From contig JAKVNF010000001.1 of assembly GCA_022483465.1 (NCBI GenBank), positions 62,001 to 126,000 of the forward strand: a DNA stretch of 64,000 nt, written 5' to 3'. Position numbers and translations under genes: made by a program. Origin of the DNA: Lachnospiraceae bacterium. Its GTDB lineage: Bacteria > Bacillota > Clostridia > Lachnospirales > Lachnospiraceae. Shown here piece after piece: positions 55,221-63,412 of this stretch. The notes beneath the pieces were generated by a model that was not told the origin of the DNA, did not search any database, and worked only from the letters and a program-made list of their open reading frames with translations. Numbering within the stretch: the stretch's first letter is position 1; each line of letters starts with the position of its first letter.

Positions 55221-56597
55221 TCAGGCTCCCGCCTTTCCGGCCAGCGCCTGCCGGATCGCCCGGCAGATCCGGTCCACCTCCTCGGGGCGAAGATCGTTGA
55301 AAAAGGGAAGGCAGAGGACCTCCCGGGACGCGGCAAGGGCGACAGGGGTCTCGGCAAGAAGCTGCGCCTTGCGCGCATCTTTCTCTTCGGAGAGCGGCGG
55401 GTACCCGGCAAGTTCCCGGATCACGCTGCTCTCGCTGACAAGGGGATAGAAATACCGCCTCGTTCGAATCCCCTCTGCCCGGAGGGCCTCCCGGAGTTCG
55501 TCCCGGGTGATGGGAGACTTCTCTGTCACAAACACCGGGAAGTAGGCGAAGCTGCTCTCCACGTCCTCCTGCAGGGCCCGGCACCGGATCCCCGGAAGGC
55601 CCGCAAGATTTCGTCGATACCTCGCGTCCAGGGCCCTTCGCTTTTTCCTTCCCGCCTCGAAGTGATCCAGGTTGACAAGGCCGACGGCGGCCTCGAACTC
55701 GTTCATCTTGGCGTTGCAGCCAAGGACCTCCACCGGGGCGCCCTCTTTCTTCGAAAGGCCGAAGTTTGCCATCTGCCGCAGGACTTCCATCCTGCCCCCG
55801 TCCCCGGAAAAGAGGCACCCACCTTCCACCGTGTGGAAGGTCTTGGTGGCGTGGGTGGAGATCGCACAGATGTCCCCAAAGGAGAGGACGCTCCTGCCCC
55901 CTCTCCGCTCCCCAAAGGCGTGGGCCGCGTCGTAGAGGACAAAGAGGTTTCGCTCCCCTGCGATCTTCCCGATTGCCTCCGTGTCGCAGACCGTCCCGTA
56001 GACGTGCACCGGGAGGATCCCGGCGGTATTCGGAGTGCACTTTTCCCGGATGGACGCAGGGGAGAGGGTACATGTCACAGGGTCGATGTCCGCAAAGACC
56101 GGGCGAAACCCGGCCCGCAGGATCGCCTCCACCGTGGAGGGGAAGGTAAAGGGGGTGGTGATCACCTCCCTCCGCGCACTCTCCCAGGGGACCCGGCTTT
56201 CCGCCCCGGTGCCTGCTCCCAAACGAAAAAAGCTGAGGGCCAGGTACAAGGCCATGTCCCCGCTCGATACGGGAAGGACCTGCGGGATGCCCGTGAAGGC
56301 CCGCAGACGCCCCGCAAGGCGCTCCTCCATGGGGCCAAAGTTCGAGTACTGCCCGGAGGCGATCACCGAGATGAGGGGCGCAAGGTACGCCTCCCGGTAG
56401 GAGGCATCCGGGGCAAAGACCGGGATCCCTGCCCTTGCGCCTCCCACCTCTCTGGGAAAGGCCTCTCTCGCCGTCCTCCTCCCGCGGCGGGGCCGTTCCC
56501 CCGAACGCTTTTCCCGGACCCCTGTCCGCGCGCTTTTTCTCCTTCTTTCCGCCTGCTCCCCGGTCTCCTCCCCCGTTTTGTTCCATTCCTTGGTCAT
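55221..56597 (-). CDS. DegT/DnrJ/EryC1-family sugar aminotransferase
   Basis: 458 residues, well-supported ATG (GGGGAG 7 bases upstream). The first ~55 residues are charged; the enzyme starts at IPVFAPDASYREAYLAPLIS. Landmarks: QVLPVSSGDMALYLALS, ITTPFTFPSTVEAILRAGF, ILPVHVYGTVCD, VLYDAAHAFGERRGG (PLP-binding Asp) and ISTHATKTFHTVEGG with the Schiff-base Lys. It transfers an amino group to a nucleotide-linked keto-sugar, so an amino sugar is expected in the repeat unit. An insert of about 8 residues (GAGTGAESRVPWESARRE) follows the first core helix. Confidence 0.92.
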   Translation of the reverse strand: MTKEWNKTGEETGEQAERRRKSARTGVREKRSGERPRRGRRTAREAFPREVGGARAGIPVFAPDASYREAYLAPLISVIASGQYSNFGPMEERLAGRLRAFTGIPQVLPVSSGDMALYLALSFFRLGAGTGAESRVPWESARREVITTPFTFPSTVEAILRAGFRPVFADIDPVTCTLSPASIREKCTPNTAGILPVHVYGTVCDTEAIGKIAGERNLFVLYDAAHAFGERRGGRSVLSFGDICAISTHATKTFHTVEGGCLFSGDGGRMEVLRQMANFGLSKKEGAPVEVLGCNAKMNEFEAAVGLVNLDHFEAGRKKRRALDARYRRNLAGLPGIRCRALQEDVESSFAYFPVFVTEKSPITRDELREALRAEGIRTRRYFYPLVSESSVIRELAGYPPLSEEKDARKAQLLAETPVALAASREVLCLPFFNDLRPEEVDRICRAIRQALAGKAGA

Positions 56598-56735
56598 CTG
56601 GTTCTCCCCTTTCCCTTTGATTTTGTGTTGTCTTCCCGCCCGAGACCTTTGGGTCTGTCCCGGGCTCTTGCCGCAAGCCTTTTCCTTCGCAACAGGGTCT
56701 CCTCTCTGATCAGAATCCCGTCACCGCACCCGGAC

Positions 56736-57311
56736 TCAAAAATCCAGGTGGTCTGCCTCAAAGGCCTCCACCTTGGCCTGGAGTTTCTCCAGCTCCCAGA
56801 GACACTTGGTCATTTCCGCGGCGTGGTTTGCGAGCTCTTTCTCGATCTCCCGGATCTGCCGCAGGTTGCGGCGGTGCGTCTCGAGCGCGCGGAGGGCCTT
56901 CCGAAACTGCAGGGGAAGATCCTCCAGGGCCTGGCGGCTGTCCGTGAAGTAGTAGGGCTCCACGTGAAAGACATTCGCCAGGGCATCCAGGTGGATGGTC
57001 CGCTCGGAGAGGACGTTGTTCTTTTCCTCCTCCCAGCGCTGCACCGTGCGAAGATCCACACCGAGCCGGTCTGCCAGGCGGCACCTGGTGTAGCCGACCT
57101 TTTTGCGCAGGTACTCCACGCGGTTTTCGCGAAGCTCTTTGCCGATCATCTGCACCTGTCTGCTGCGGGCGGGGCGCGCTTTGGCAACAGGGCACCTCTC
57201 CTCTTCCCCGCCCTGTGCCGGGCTCCCATCCTGCGCCGGGATCTCGCTCTGCAGCGGGGTGCTGCTCTGCTCCGGGGTCTCGTTCAGCTTCTCGTCAATA
57301 CTCTTTTTCAT
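56736..57311 (-). CDS. XRE-type HTH regulator with coiled-coil tail, first gene of the polysaccharide unit
   Basis: 191 residues from ATG 57311 (MKKSIDEKLN), supported by GGGAGAG 6 bases upstream. An upstream in-frame ATG at 57332 lies too close to the inserted MITE to be the original. Residues ~55-125 form the helix-turn-helix (TRCRLADRLGVDLRTVQRWE) and residues ~130-185 a Leu/Glu/Lys coiled coil (LREIEKELANHAAEM-like). Residues 1-45 are Pro/Gln/Ser/Glu-rich. It heads the aminotransferase-flippase-GT2 unit and is a candidate to control it, binding the inverted repeat at 57887-57925. A MITE now separates it from that promoter. Confidence 0.8.
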   Translation of the reverse strand: MKKSIDEKLNETPEQSSTPLQSEIPAQDGSPAQGGEEERCPVAKARPARSRQVQMIGKELRENRVEYLRKKVGYTRCRLADRLGVDLRTVQRWEEEKNNVLSERTIHLDALANVFHVEPYYFTDSRQALEDLPLQFRKALRALETHRRNLRQIREIEKELANHAAEMTKCLWELEKLQAKVEAFEADHLDF

Positions 57312-57335
57312 CACAAACTCTCCCTTTTTCATTTT

Positions 57336-57643
57336 GGCGTTAGTAAAGAACCGGGTTGACGGGTTCCATACCACAACCTCCATGGTGAACTCTCGACGCG
57401 ATAATGTCTGATGAAGATATAGAATCCCCATTTGGAGCTCTTTTCTTCTCTGCATAATGCCTATCTTGTTATTTATAGTCACATGCTCGGCAAGTGGGTG
57501 TATGCTTTTAGGCAATCTAGGTGATGCTTTGTTACATGATGCAACACAGCACGGATAGGAGTGTACCCAGCTCGAGCTCAAAGTGAGGGATTAGTGGTCT
57601 CATGCTAGGCGATCGCTTATCAACCCGTTTCTTAACTAACGCC
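57336..57643. mobile_element. 308-bp MITE with IS1595-like ends, copy 2
   Basis: Same length and ends as copy 1 (20175-20482), with only scattered base changes. The 8-base duplication TTCATTTT is at 57328-57335 and 57644-57651. It lies 17-24 bases upstream of the HTH gene start codon, between its ribosome site and its promoter. Confidence 0.95.
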
Positions 57644-57886
57644 TTCATTTTTCGGTCTGTACTCCGAGCGGATCGGCCCCGCCTGTCGCCAGTATGGCAT
57701 CCGGACCGAACCCGTTGAATACTTGATGTCGTATCTTTTTGTTTTCTCTGAATATCCGGCGACATGTGCCGGGAACTGGCGGGCCGCGGCTGTGCCCCGT
57801 GACTTTGGGTGCCTGCATCTTTCCTCCTCTCGTGGGACAGGGGAACGACAGCGTGACGCTTTTGTCTGTCCACCTGCGGCGTTCGA

Positions 57887-57943
57887 GTTTATATAAAGTC
57901 CATCTATACAGGATATTATATAAACGCTTATAGGTTGTGATAA
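57887..57943 (-). promoter_or_regulatory. Promoter and overlapping inverted repeat for the polysaccharide unit
   Basis: Minus strand TTATCA (57943-57938), 17 bases, TATAAT (57920-57915). A perfect 10-bp inverted repeat, GTTTATATAA (57887-57896) and TTATATAAAC (57916-57925), overlaps the -10 box and the start region, which is where a repressor would bind. The leader from here to the HTH gene is about 600 bases, of which 316 are the MITE and its duplication. Confidence 0.5.
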
Positions 57944-58641
57944 CAGCGACAAGTTGTCATGTTACTGTATGGATGAGGTTTCGTCAATATGCAAATATAT
58001 TTCTTTTTTAAATTTGTGTTTTTGTGCAGACTGCCGAAGGCGCAGAATCCCCCTATGGTGCCTGCTTGCTGGACTTTCTAACGGAAGGGACCTGGATTTT
58101 GGCGCTGTTTCATCGCGCGCGCAGCATCCGGGGGCACTGCCGCCTGCTTTGGGGTGATCGATATGGACTTGTTGTGGGAAGTCCCGCCTTTGGATCCGCA
58201 GGGGATCTGCGGGGGCGGAGACGATGACAAAAGAAGGGTTATGTGACGGGACACCTGGTCCATCCAGAACGCGCCGGGGCACATCCCCCGACTGCCTGAT
58301 TACGCCTTCTGCGGCCGAGTGCAATGCGGCCATGATTCTTCTGGATGTGATACATCTTCCAAGTTCCTCTTTTTAGATTACTTGCTGCCCGGCTGCCGGA
58401 AATTGTCTTCGGTATGCCCCACCCGAAGGTTTTGGACGTAGCGGGGTATTTATGAAGATTACATCGTCTGACAAACAGGGTAACAGGAAAAGGATAGCAT
58501 ACTTACGTAATAACTCAAGGAAATGTTTTATATTTTAGATGGTTTTTTTTGCCATTTTTTTCCATTCCCCGGTCCGGCCGGAACGGGATTGCCGCCTTTT
58601 CCCATCTCCCAGCCGGTTTTCTCCCCTTTTCCCGGTCTTGC
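57944..58641. other. 700-base gap with no convincing gene
   Basis: Several short frames exist on both strands but none has a ribosome site or recognisable protein. The left part (57944-58400) has mixed composition and may hold decayed coding sequence. The part near 58490-58560 is A/T-rich. Confidence 0.5.
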
Positions 58642-58977
58642 TCACTCCTCTTTCCCTGCGGCGGCACGAAAAAAGAGTCGGCAGATGCCGGCTCCCTGAG
58701 GTGTTACTCCGTGAATGAAAACGGATTGGTTTCGGTTCGGTATTGATTTCGCTTCGGAGTGCTGTCCGAGTGCCTCGATTTTCTGCATGATCATCAGAAG
58801 CACGGATCGCCCGGGATATGTCAGTGAGAGGTCGGGATCAAGCATCACTTGATGTACCTTCAACCAGTTTTTGTCATAAACAACAGCCAATATTTCCTTT
58901 CCATGTGAACGTGAGATTTTTAGTTCTCCGATCTTTTCCTCGACCGGGAGCCATCCCGCACAGATATCTACGACCAT
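58642..58977 (-). pseudogene. HipA N-terminal remnant
   Basis: About 60 residues match the HipA N-terminal subdomain pattern (KIGELKISRSHGKEILAVVY, then a DLSLTYPGRSVLL segment). The kinase body (normally ~340 more residues) is missing, and the frame then runs through a terminator-like stem to a stop. It overlaps the end of the hipB-like gene by 10 bases, the usual hipBA layout. It cannot be an active kinase toxin. Confidence 0.6.
58669..58694 (-). terminator. Terminator at the end of the hipBA remnant
   Basis: GAGCCGGCA / TGCCGACTC on the minus strand (one mismatch) is followed by six T. It lies inside the frame of the HipA remnant, which supports that frame being a deletion product. Confidence 0.7.
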
Positions 58978-59294
58978 CTGTCCTCAACCTCTTCTTTCCC
59001 ATATTTATCGTCCTGTTCATCCTGCAAAAGTCTGCCAAGCGGATCATCGGCACACACTTTCAACAAGTCTTTATCGAACCCGACAGCATGCAGAACTTTG
59101 ACGTATGTTCCCATAACAACAGACGGAGATCCTTTTTCCACAGCCCACACAGACTGTCTGCTGACACCTGCCCGTTCCGCAACGAGATTTACTGTCAGTC
59201 GTCTTCTCTGCCGCACCATCCGTATCTGATATCCCATCTGTTTCAAAATATCTTTCTGTTTCGGCAACAGCACCGGTGCCCTGTGATTTCCCAT
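58968..59294 (-). CDS. HipB-like XRE antitoxin/regulator
   Basis: 108 residues from ATG 59294 (MGNHRAPVLL) with AAGGAGA 9 bases upstream. An ATG two codons earlier is too close to that site. Helix-turn-helix at about residues 35-65 (LTVNLVAERAGVSRQSVWAVE), as in HipB-like repressors. The C-terminal ~35 residues are acidic. With hipA reduced to a stub it may persist as a lone regulator. It has its own promoter. Confidence 0.82.
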   Translation of the reverse strand: MGNHRAPVLLPKQKDILKQMGYQIRMVRQRRRLTVNLVAERAGVSRQSVWAVEKGSPSVVMGTYVKVLHAVGFDKDLLKVCADDPLGRLLQDEQDDKYGKEEVEDRWS

Positions 59295-59329
59295 GACCAT
59301 CTCTCCTTGGTGTGTTCGTTTATGCAAAC

Positions 59330-59358
59330 ATAATATGGGATATGTTAAAATAAAGCAA
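59330..59358 (-). promoter_or_regulatory. Promoter of the hipB-like gene
   Basis: Minus strand TTGCTT (59358-59353), 17 bases, TATTAT (59335-59330), followed by GTTTGCATAAAC, whose outer GTTT/AAAC arms could be a HipB operator half-site pair. Confidence 0.45.
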
Positions 59359-59518
59359 CATTGTGCGCGCAAAAAGCACCCCGCGCAGGTTGTCCCGTCC
59401 CGGCTTCCCATCCAGGCTCCACTAAGTTCCGCTCCCAAATGCAGTCAGTACGAAGCCCCATTTTCATGCGCATCTCATGTCGGCTTCTCCTTCCTTCCTG
59501 CCCCATACCAGTTGTCTC

Positions 59519-61396
59519 GTCGAGTAGACAGTCTCGACACTCCTTTCTCAATTATCGTGGAAGGCTTGCCTACTGCCCCTCACAGAACCGTACGTGCGGT
59601 TCTCCCGCATACGGCTCTTCAAACCAACGTCGGTTTCCAACCCCAGATATCCTTCGTCAGGTGCGGCTCCTTGACGTAGAAGCTCCACACACGGAGAAAT
59701 TTGTCATACTTGAATTTCCCCTTCTGGTCCCTTCGATTCAGCATCCTGTAGGTTGCATATTTCACGTACTTCCAGAAGTTCTGAATTGAGTGAAAGTTCC
59801 CGTTGACTCCGTAATAGCTGTAGTGTCCCGCCAACGATTTGTCGATGAGCTTCATTGTTTCTGCCACCGGCTTCGTTAGCCTGGTCGCAAGCCACGCCTT
59901 GACTGTCTGTTTCTTCTGGCTGAGCTTCTTCTTACTGGTTTTAACTCCGATCCGATACTTGCCGCCTCGGGTCTTCGTGTTGTAGAACGTGAATCCCAGA
60001 AAAGTGAAGTCTTCCCTTGTCCCCTTGTACCGCCCGAACGGAAGTATTCTCGTCTTGTCCGGAGCTAGCTCCAGACCATAGCGGCTCAACCGGTTTCTCA
60101 ATCCCTGCATGACCATGCGGGCTTCATTCTCGTACTGAAACAGGAAAAGGAAGTCATCTGCATATCTGACATAATACACTTCTCCCTTGAGCTTGGGCTT
60201 CAGACCAATCTCATACCACAAATCAAGTACGTAATGCAGATACACGTTTGCGAGTATTGGTGAGATCAGGCCTCCCTGCGGAGTGCCCCGGTCGCAGTCC
60301 TGCAGCTCTGTCCCTTCCATGACTCCCGCTTTCAGAAACCTTCCGACGTACCGCAGAAAGTTCTTGTCAGCGATGTCATGCTCGAGAAACTTCATCAGCC
60401 ACTTCTGGTCGAGATTGTCGAAGAAACCTTTGATGTCGGCGTCGAGGATGTAGTTCACTTTGCCCTTCATTACCGTCTGGTTGATGAACCTCACGACGTC
60501 ATGAGCACTGCGCTTCGGGCGAAATCCATACGAGCAGTCTGCAAACCTCGGCTCATAGACTTCGTTCAGAATGTCGGCCATTACGCATTGAACCAGCTTG
60601 TCCTCGTACGCAGGTATTCCGAGCGGTCTCAGCTTGCCGTTTGCCTTGGGTATGTACGTTCTTCTTACCGGCTGGGGGATGTACTTGAACGACTTCATTC
60701 TCGTTACGAGATTCTTGATGTTCTCATCGAGGTTCTCTTCGTACATCTCCTTGGTCACGCCGTCTACCCCGGCCGCCTTGCCCGTCTTCTGCCTCCGATG
60801 TGCCTCCTTCAGGCTCTCTTCGTTGATTCGGTTGATAAGAGTCGTCAGTCTCGGGTATGTCTCCGACTGATACCTTATCCCCTTCAGTTCCTGTGCCATG
60901 TGTTATTGGGCCTCCTGTGCCCCACATGCTTCGCCTCCGGCGATTGTTGATTCGTCAGCCCCTTGACTCCACCGTCTTTCGACGGTTTCAACGCTACTAT
61001 GGGCTGATCCGACTTCTGTGTATTCGTTAGCCGCGCTCCGTTTACAAGACTTTGCTTGGCCTTACTGCTGTCCGCAGAAATGCACAGACCTCCCAGGTAC
61101 GCTTGATCTACATTTGTGCGCTCACCACGCTCTGGGACCCCGACGGAATCTCCGCGGTCTTGCATAGCGACCGTTTCTTGCTGTCTGCGGTGAAGGAGAA
61201 CACCTCGACTTCCGCTCGATATTACTTACGGGGCTGAATCGCTTCACGCTTTCGCATTGCGGTTCTCGCACTCCACTGCCTACGCTTAAACCTCACCTCA
61301 CGGCTTTGGCTCCAAGGCTGTGTACCGGCTGCCTGCTGAGGCTTTACCGGGGCAGGCCTTTCACCCGCCTATATATCAAGCGCCGAACTGGCGCAC
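59519..61396 (-). ncRNA. Group II intron ribozyme (with maturase)
   Basis: About 1.88 kb. The 5-prime end is GTGCGCC at 61396, the classic group II start. Domain V lies at about 59577-59618 (minus strand GAGCCGTATGCGGGAGAACC, then the CGCACGTACGGTTCTG arm), followed by the domain VI region and an end CTACTCGAC at 59519. The reverse transcriptase is encoded in the domain IV position. All parts look intact, so the intron is probably mobile. It is inserted 225 bases downstream of rpoD. Confidence 0.88.
59619..60899 (-). CDS. ltrA: Group II intron reverse transcriptase/maturase
   Basis: 426 residues. RT blocks: RRTYIPKANGKLRPLGIPA, CSYGFRPKRSAHDVV, ILDADIKGFFDNLDQ, RGTPQGGLISPILANVYLHY and VYYVRYADDFLFLF (catalytic YADD), then FTFLGFTFYN. 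The maturase X domain follows (HYSYYGVNGNFHSIQNFW). There is no HNH endonuclease domain. It splices its host RNA and copies it into DNA targets. The stop codon is immediately before domain V. Confidence 0.97.
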   Translation of the reverse strand: MAQELKGIRYQSETYPRLTTLINRINEESLKEAHRRQKTGKAAGVDGVTKEMYEENLDENIKNLVTRMKSFKYIPQPVRRTYIPKANGKLRPLGIPAYEDKLVQCVMADILNEVYEPRFADCSYGFRPKRSAHDVVRFINQTVMKGKVNYILDADIKGFFDNLDQKWLMKFLEHDIADKNFLRYVGRFLKAGVMEGTELQDCDRGTPQGGLISPILANVYLHYVLDLWYEIGLKPKLKGEVYYVRYADDFLFLFQYENEARMVMQGLRNRLSRYGLELAPDKTRILPFGRYKGTREDFTFLGFTFYNTKTRGGKYRIGVKTSKKKLSQKKQTVKAWLATRLTKPVAETMKLIDKSLAGHYSYYGVNGNFHSIQNFWKYVKYATYRMLNRRDQKGKFKYDKFLRVWSFYVKEPHLTKDIWGWKPTLV

Positions 61397-61620
61397 CTCC
61401 CAATCCCGAACATAGCGCTTTCCCTGGCTGCGTGCACGGATGAAAATCCGGATGTGCGCAGGAAAGATCAGGAAGATCTCCACCTGCCGCTGCAGACGGG
61501 GACCGGATTCTTGCAATCCCGCCTGTTTCAGCGCACGAAAAAGCGGAGCGCACCACGCGCCCCGCCTGTCTTTGCGATATTCCATTGGGAATGCCGGATC
61601 GGTCCGCCTTCGGCGGTTTG

Positions 61621-63072
61621 TTACTCCACGTCGATGAAGTCCCGGAGCTTCTTGCCGCGGGAAGGGTGGCGGAGCTTTCTGAGGGCCTTTGCCTCGATCT
61701 GCCGGATCCGCTCTCTCGTCACGCCGAAGACCTCGCCCACTTCCTCCAGGGTGTGGGCCTCGCCCCCGTTCAGGCCGAAGCGCATCCGCAGAACCTGCTG
61801 TTCCCGCTCGGTGAGGGTCCCCAGGACCTCCTCAATGCGCTGCTGCATCATCATGTAGGTGGCAGCCTCCGAGGGGGACATGGAGCTCGTGTCGGCGACA
61901 AAGTCGCCCACGCTGGAGTCGTCCTCCTCGCCGATGGGGGTATCCAGAGAGGTGGCCTCCATGGTCTCGTTGATGATCTCGTGGAGCCGTGCCAGCGGCA
62001 TGTCCATGGCCTTTGCCAACTCCTCGTCGGAGGGGTCTCTGCCAAGATCCACAGTCAGCTGTCTGCGGATCCGGTTCAGCCGGTTCACGGTCTCCACCAT
62101 GTGCACCGGGACGCGGATGGTCCGCGCCTGGTCCGCGATGGCTCTCGTGATCGCCTGGCGGATCCACCAGGTCGCATAGGTGGAAAACTTGAAGCCCTTG
62201 CGGAACTCAAACTTGTCCACAGCCTTGATCAGGCCCATGTTGCCCTCCTGGATGAGGTCCAGGAAGGACATGCCGTGGTTGACGTACTTCTTGGCGACAG
62301 ACACCACAAGGCGCAGGTTTGCCTCCGTCAGGGAGTTTCTCGCATCGTTCCCGTCGTCTACGATGTAGCCCAGCTGCTTCTTGTTCTTGCCGGCGACCAG
62401 GGAGATCTTCTCCTGGTACTCCTCCTCCCGCTTGTCCTCGGCGCCCTCCTCGGGGGCAGGGAGCGTGAACACGCTACGCACCATCTCCTCGGTGGAGACG
62501 AGCTGGCCTGCATCCTCACCCTGGAAATACCGCTCCAGGATGTCCGCTGCGATGGCACCGGTCTCCATGCGCTTTGCCAGGGAGATCTCCTGGTCGGGTT
62601 TCAACAGGGAGATCCGGCCGATCTCCTTCAGATACATGCGGACCGGGTCCTCGGTGGACACGGCGTCCGGGACGATCTCCGGGTCCGGGTTCTCCTCCTC
62701 CTGGCGCTCGATCTCCTCCAGGTCTTCCTCGGAGGCGTCGTCGGTGTTCTTGGCCTGGTGGTCGATAGAGCTGTTGATGGAGCCGAGCTCCTCATCGGAG
62801 ATCTGCTCCTCTTCCTCCTCGCCGATGACCTCCTCGTCGTCCTCGACGATGTCGATGCCCTTGGACTCCAGGTACTGGCTGATCTTGTCCTGGATGTCAT
62901 CGTCGAGCTCCATGCCGGCAAAGGCTGTATCGATCTGCTTCTGGCGGATCGTCTTCTCATTCTTCTCTGCGGTCTGCACCAGGGTGTTCAGGCGGGAGGC
63001 AAATTCCTGGGGAGTGAGGGCCTTGGCGATGTCCTCCTGCCGGTTTTTCTTCTCTTCGGTTTCTCTGTTCAA
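61621..63072 (-). CDS. rpoD: RNA polymerase primary sigma factor
   Basis: 483 residues from a TTG at 63072, chosen because GGAGG lies 6 bases upstream; the frame is open 34 codons further without a ribosome site. Region 1.1 is followed by a long acidic stretch ([14 protein letters not shown]). Region 1.2 starts at [14 protein letters not shown], region 2 contains [16 protein letters not shown] (-10 contact), and region 4 ends [20 protein letters not shown] / [10 protein letters not shown] (-35 contact). It is essential for housekeeping transcription. dnaG, often the neighbour in Clostridia, is not upstream; a decayed HEPN gene is. It marks this edge of the window as core chromosome. Confidence 0.97.
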   Translation of the reverse strand: MNRETEEKKNRQEDIAKALTPQEFASRLNTLVQTAEKNEKTIRQKQIDTAFAGMELDDDIQDKISQYLESKGIDIVEDDEEVIGEEEEEQISDEELGSINSSIDHQAKNTDDASEEDLEEIERQEEENPDPEIVPDAVSTEDPVRMYLKEIGRISLLKPDQEISLAKRMETGAIAADILERYFQGEDAGQLVSTEEMVRSVFTLPAPEEGAEDKREEEYQEKISLVAGKNKKQLGYIVDDGNDARNSLTEANLRLVVSVAKKYVNHGMSFLDLIQEGNMGLIKAVDKFEFRKGFKFSTYATWWIRQAITRAIADQARTIRVPVHMVETVNRLNRIRRQLTVDLGRDPSDEELAKAMDMPLARLHEIINETMEATSLDTPIGEEDDSSVGDFVADTSSMSPSEAATYMMMQQRIEEVLGTLTEREQQVLRMRFGLNGGEAHTLEEVGEVFGVTRERIRQIEAKALRKLRHPSRGKKLRDFIDVE

Positions 63073-63351
63073 TGCATTCCTCCATCGGGCGCGGATCCGT
63101 CCGCCGGATCTTCTCTTCTTCTTTCCTGCGCCCGCTTCCAAATCGTCTCGATCTGATTCTCGATAGCTGCACAAGAATATATTCGATGCGGAACGCGGAT
63201 TTCCTTTTTCCTTTTTTCAGATTTTCACGATTTTGTTCCCGGCACCCAGGCACTGCACCCCGGCAGCTTTCCTCTGACTGCGCCAGCTGCAGGAATTGAC
63301 TCTTCCTCATATCTTGTCTTCTACTGTCTTTTTCAGTCGTCTCCCACATTT
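63073..63351. other. rpoD leader region
   Basis: 279 bases without a gene of their own. It contains the GGAGG site for the rpoD start and mixed purine/pyrimidine tracts. No clear sigma-70 promoter could be chosen by eye. Confidence 0.4.
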
Positions 63352-63389
63352 GAGCAAAAAACAGACCGTCTGCGATCAGACAGACGGCC
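63352..63389 (-). terminator. Terminator of the HEPN gene
   Basis: CCGTCTG / CAGACGG stem (63366-63372, 63381-63387) followed on the minus strand by TCTGTTTTTT. It isolates rpoD from upstream transcription. Confidence 0.75.
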
Positions 63390-63412
63390 GTTGAAGAATG
63401 CATTCCACTCTC

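Larger units (their letters stand above)
59345..61585 (-). other. Possible small ORF split by the group II intron
   Basis: The frame from ATG 61585 (MEYRKDRRGAW) has exactly 63 codons to the intron start at 61396. If the intron ends at 59519, the downstream exon continues in frame (ETTGMGQEGRRSRHEM) to a stop at 59345, giving about 120 residues. No family is recognised and codon quality is poor, so it could be chance. Confidence 0.25.

Noticed and set aside
55221-56676. Flippase frame continuing upstream through the aminotransferase gene to give a 1036-residue protein
   Set aside because: That part is out of frame with the clearly conserved DegT enzyme and is only open because of composition. 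The canonical flippase length is reached from the GTG at 55152.
54963-57359. Very long plus-strand open frames opposite the aminotransferase, flippase and HTH genes (up to ~800 codons)
   Set aside because: They are antisense to genes with clear motifs. High G+C and a pyrimidine-rich plus strand leave few stop codons, and the products show no family pattern.
57962-58333. Minus-strand frame of 123 codons in the gap before the hipBA remnant
   Set aside because: No ribosome site and no recognisable protein; it overlaps a plus-strand frame of similar quality.
61585-63156. Plus-strand 523-codon frame opposite rpoD
   Set aside because: It is the mirror of a highly conserved sigma factor; a leucine/valine-rich antisense artefact.
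62957-63403. 148-codon minus-strand frame upstream of and overlapping the rpoD start
   Set aside because: It overlaps the rpoD N-terminus in another frame, has no ribosome site, and starts at the terminator of the HEPN gene.
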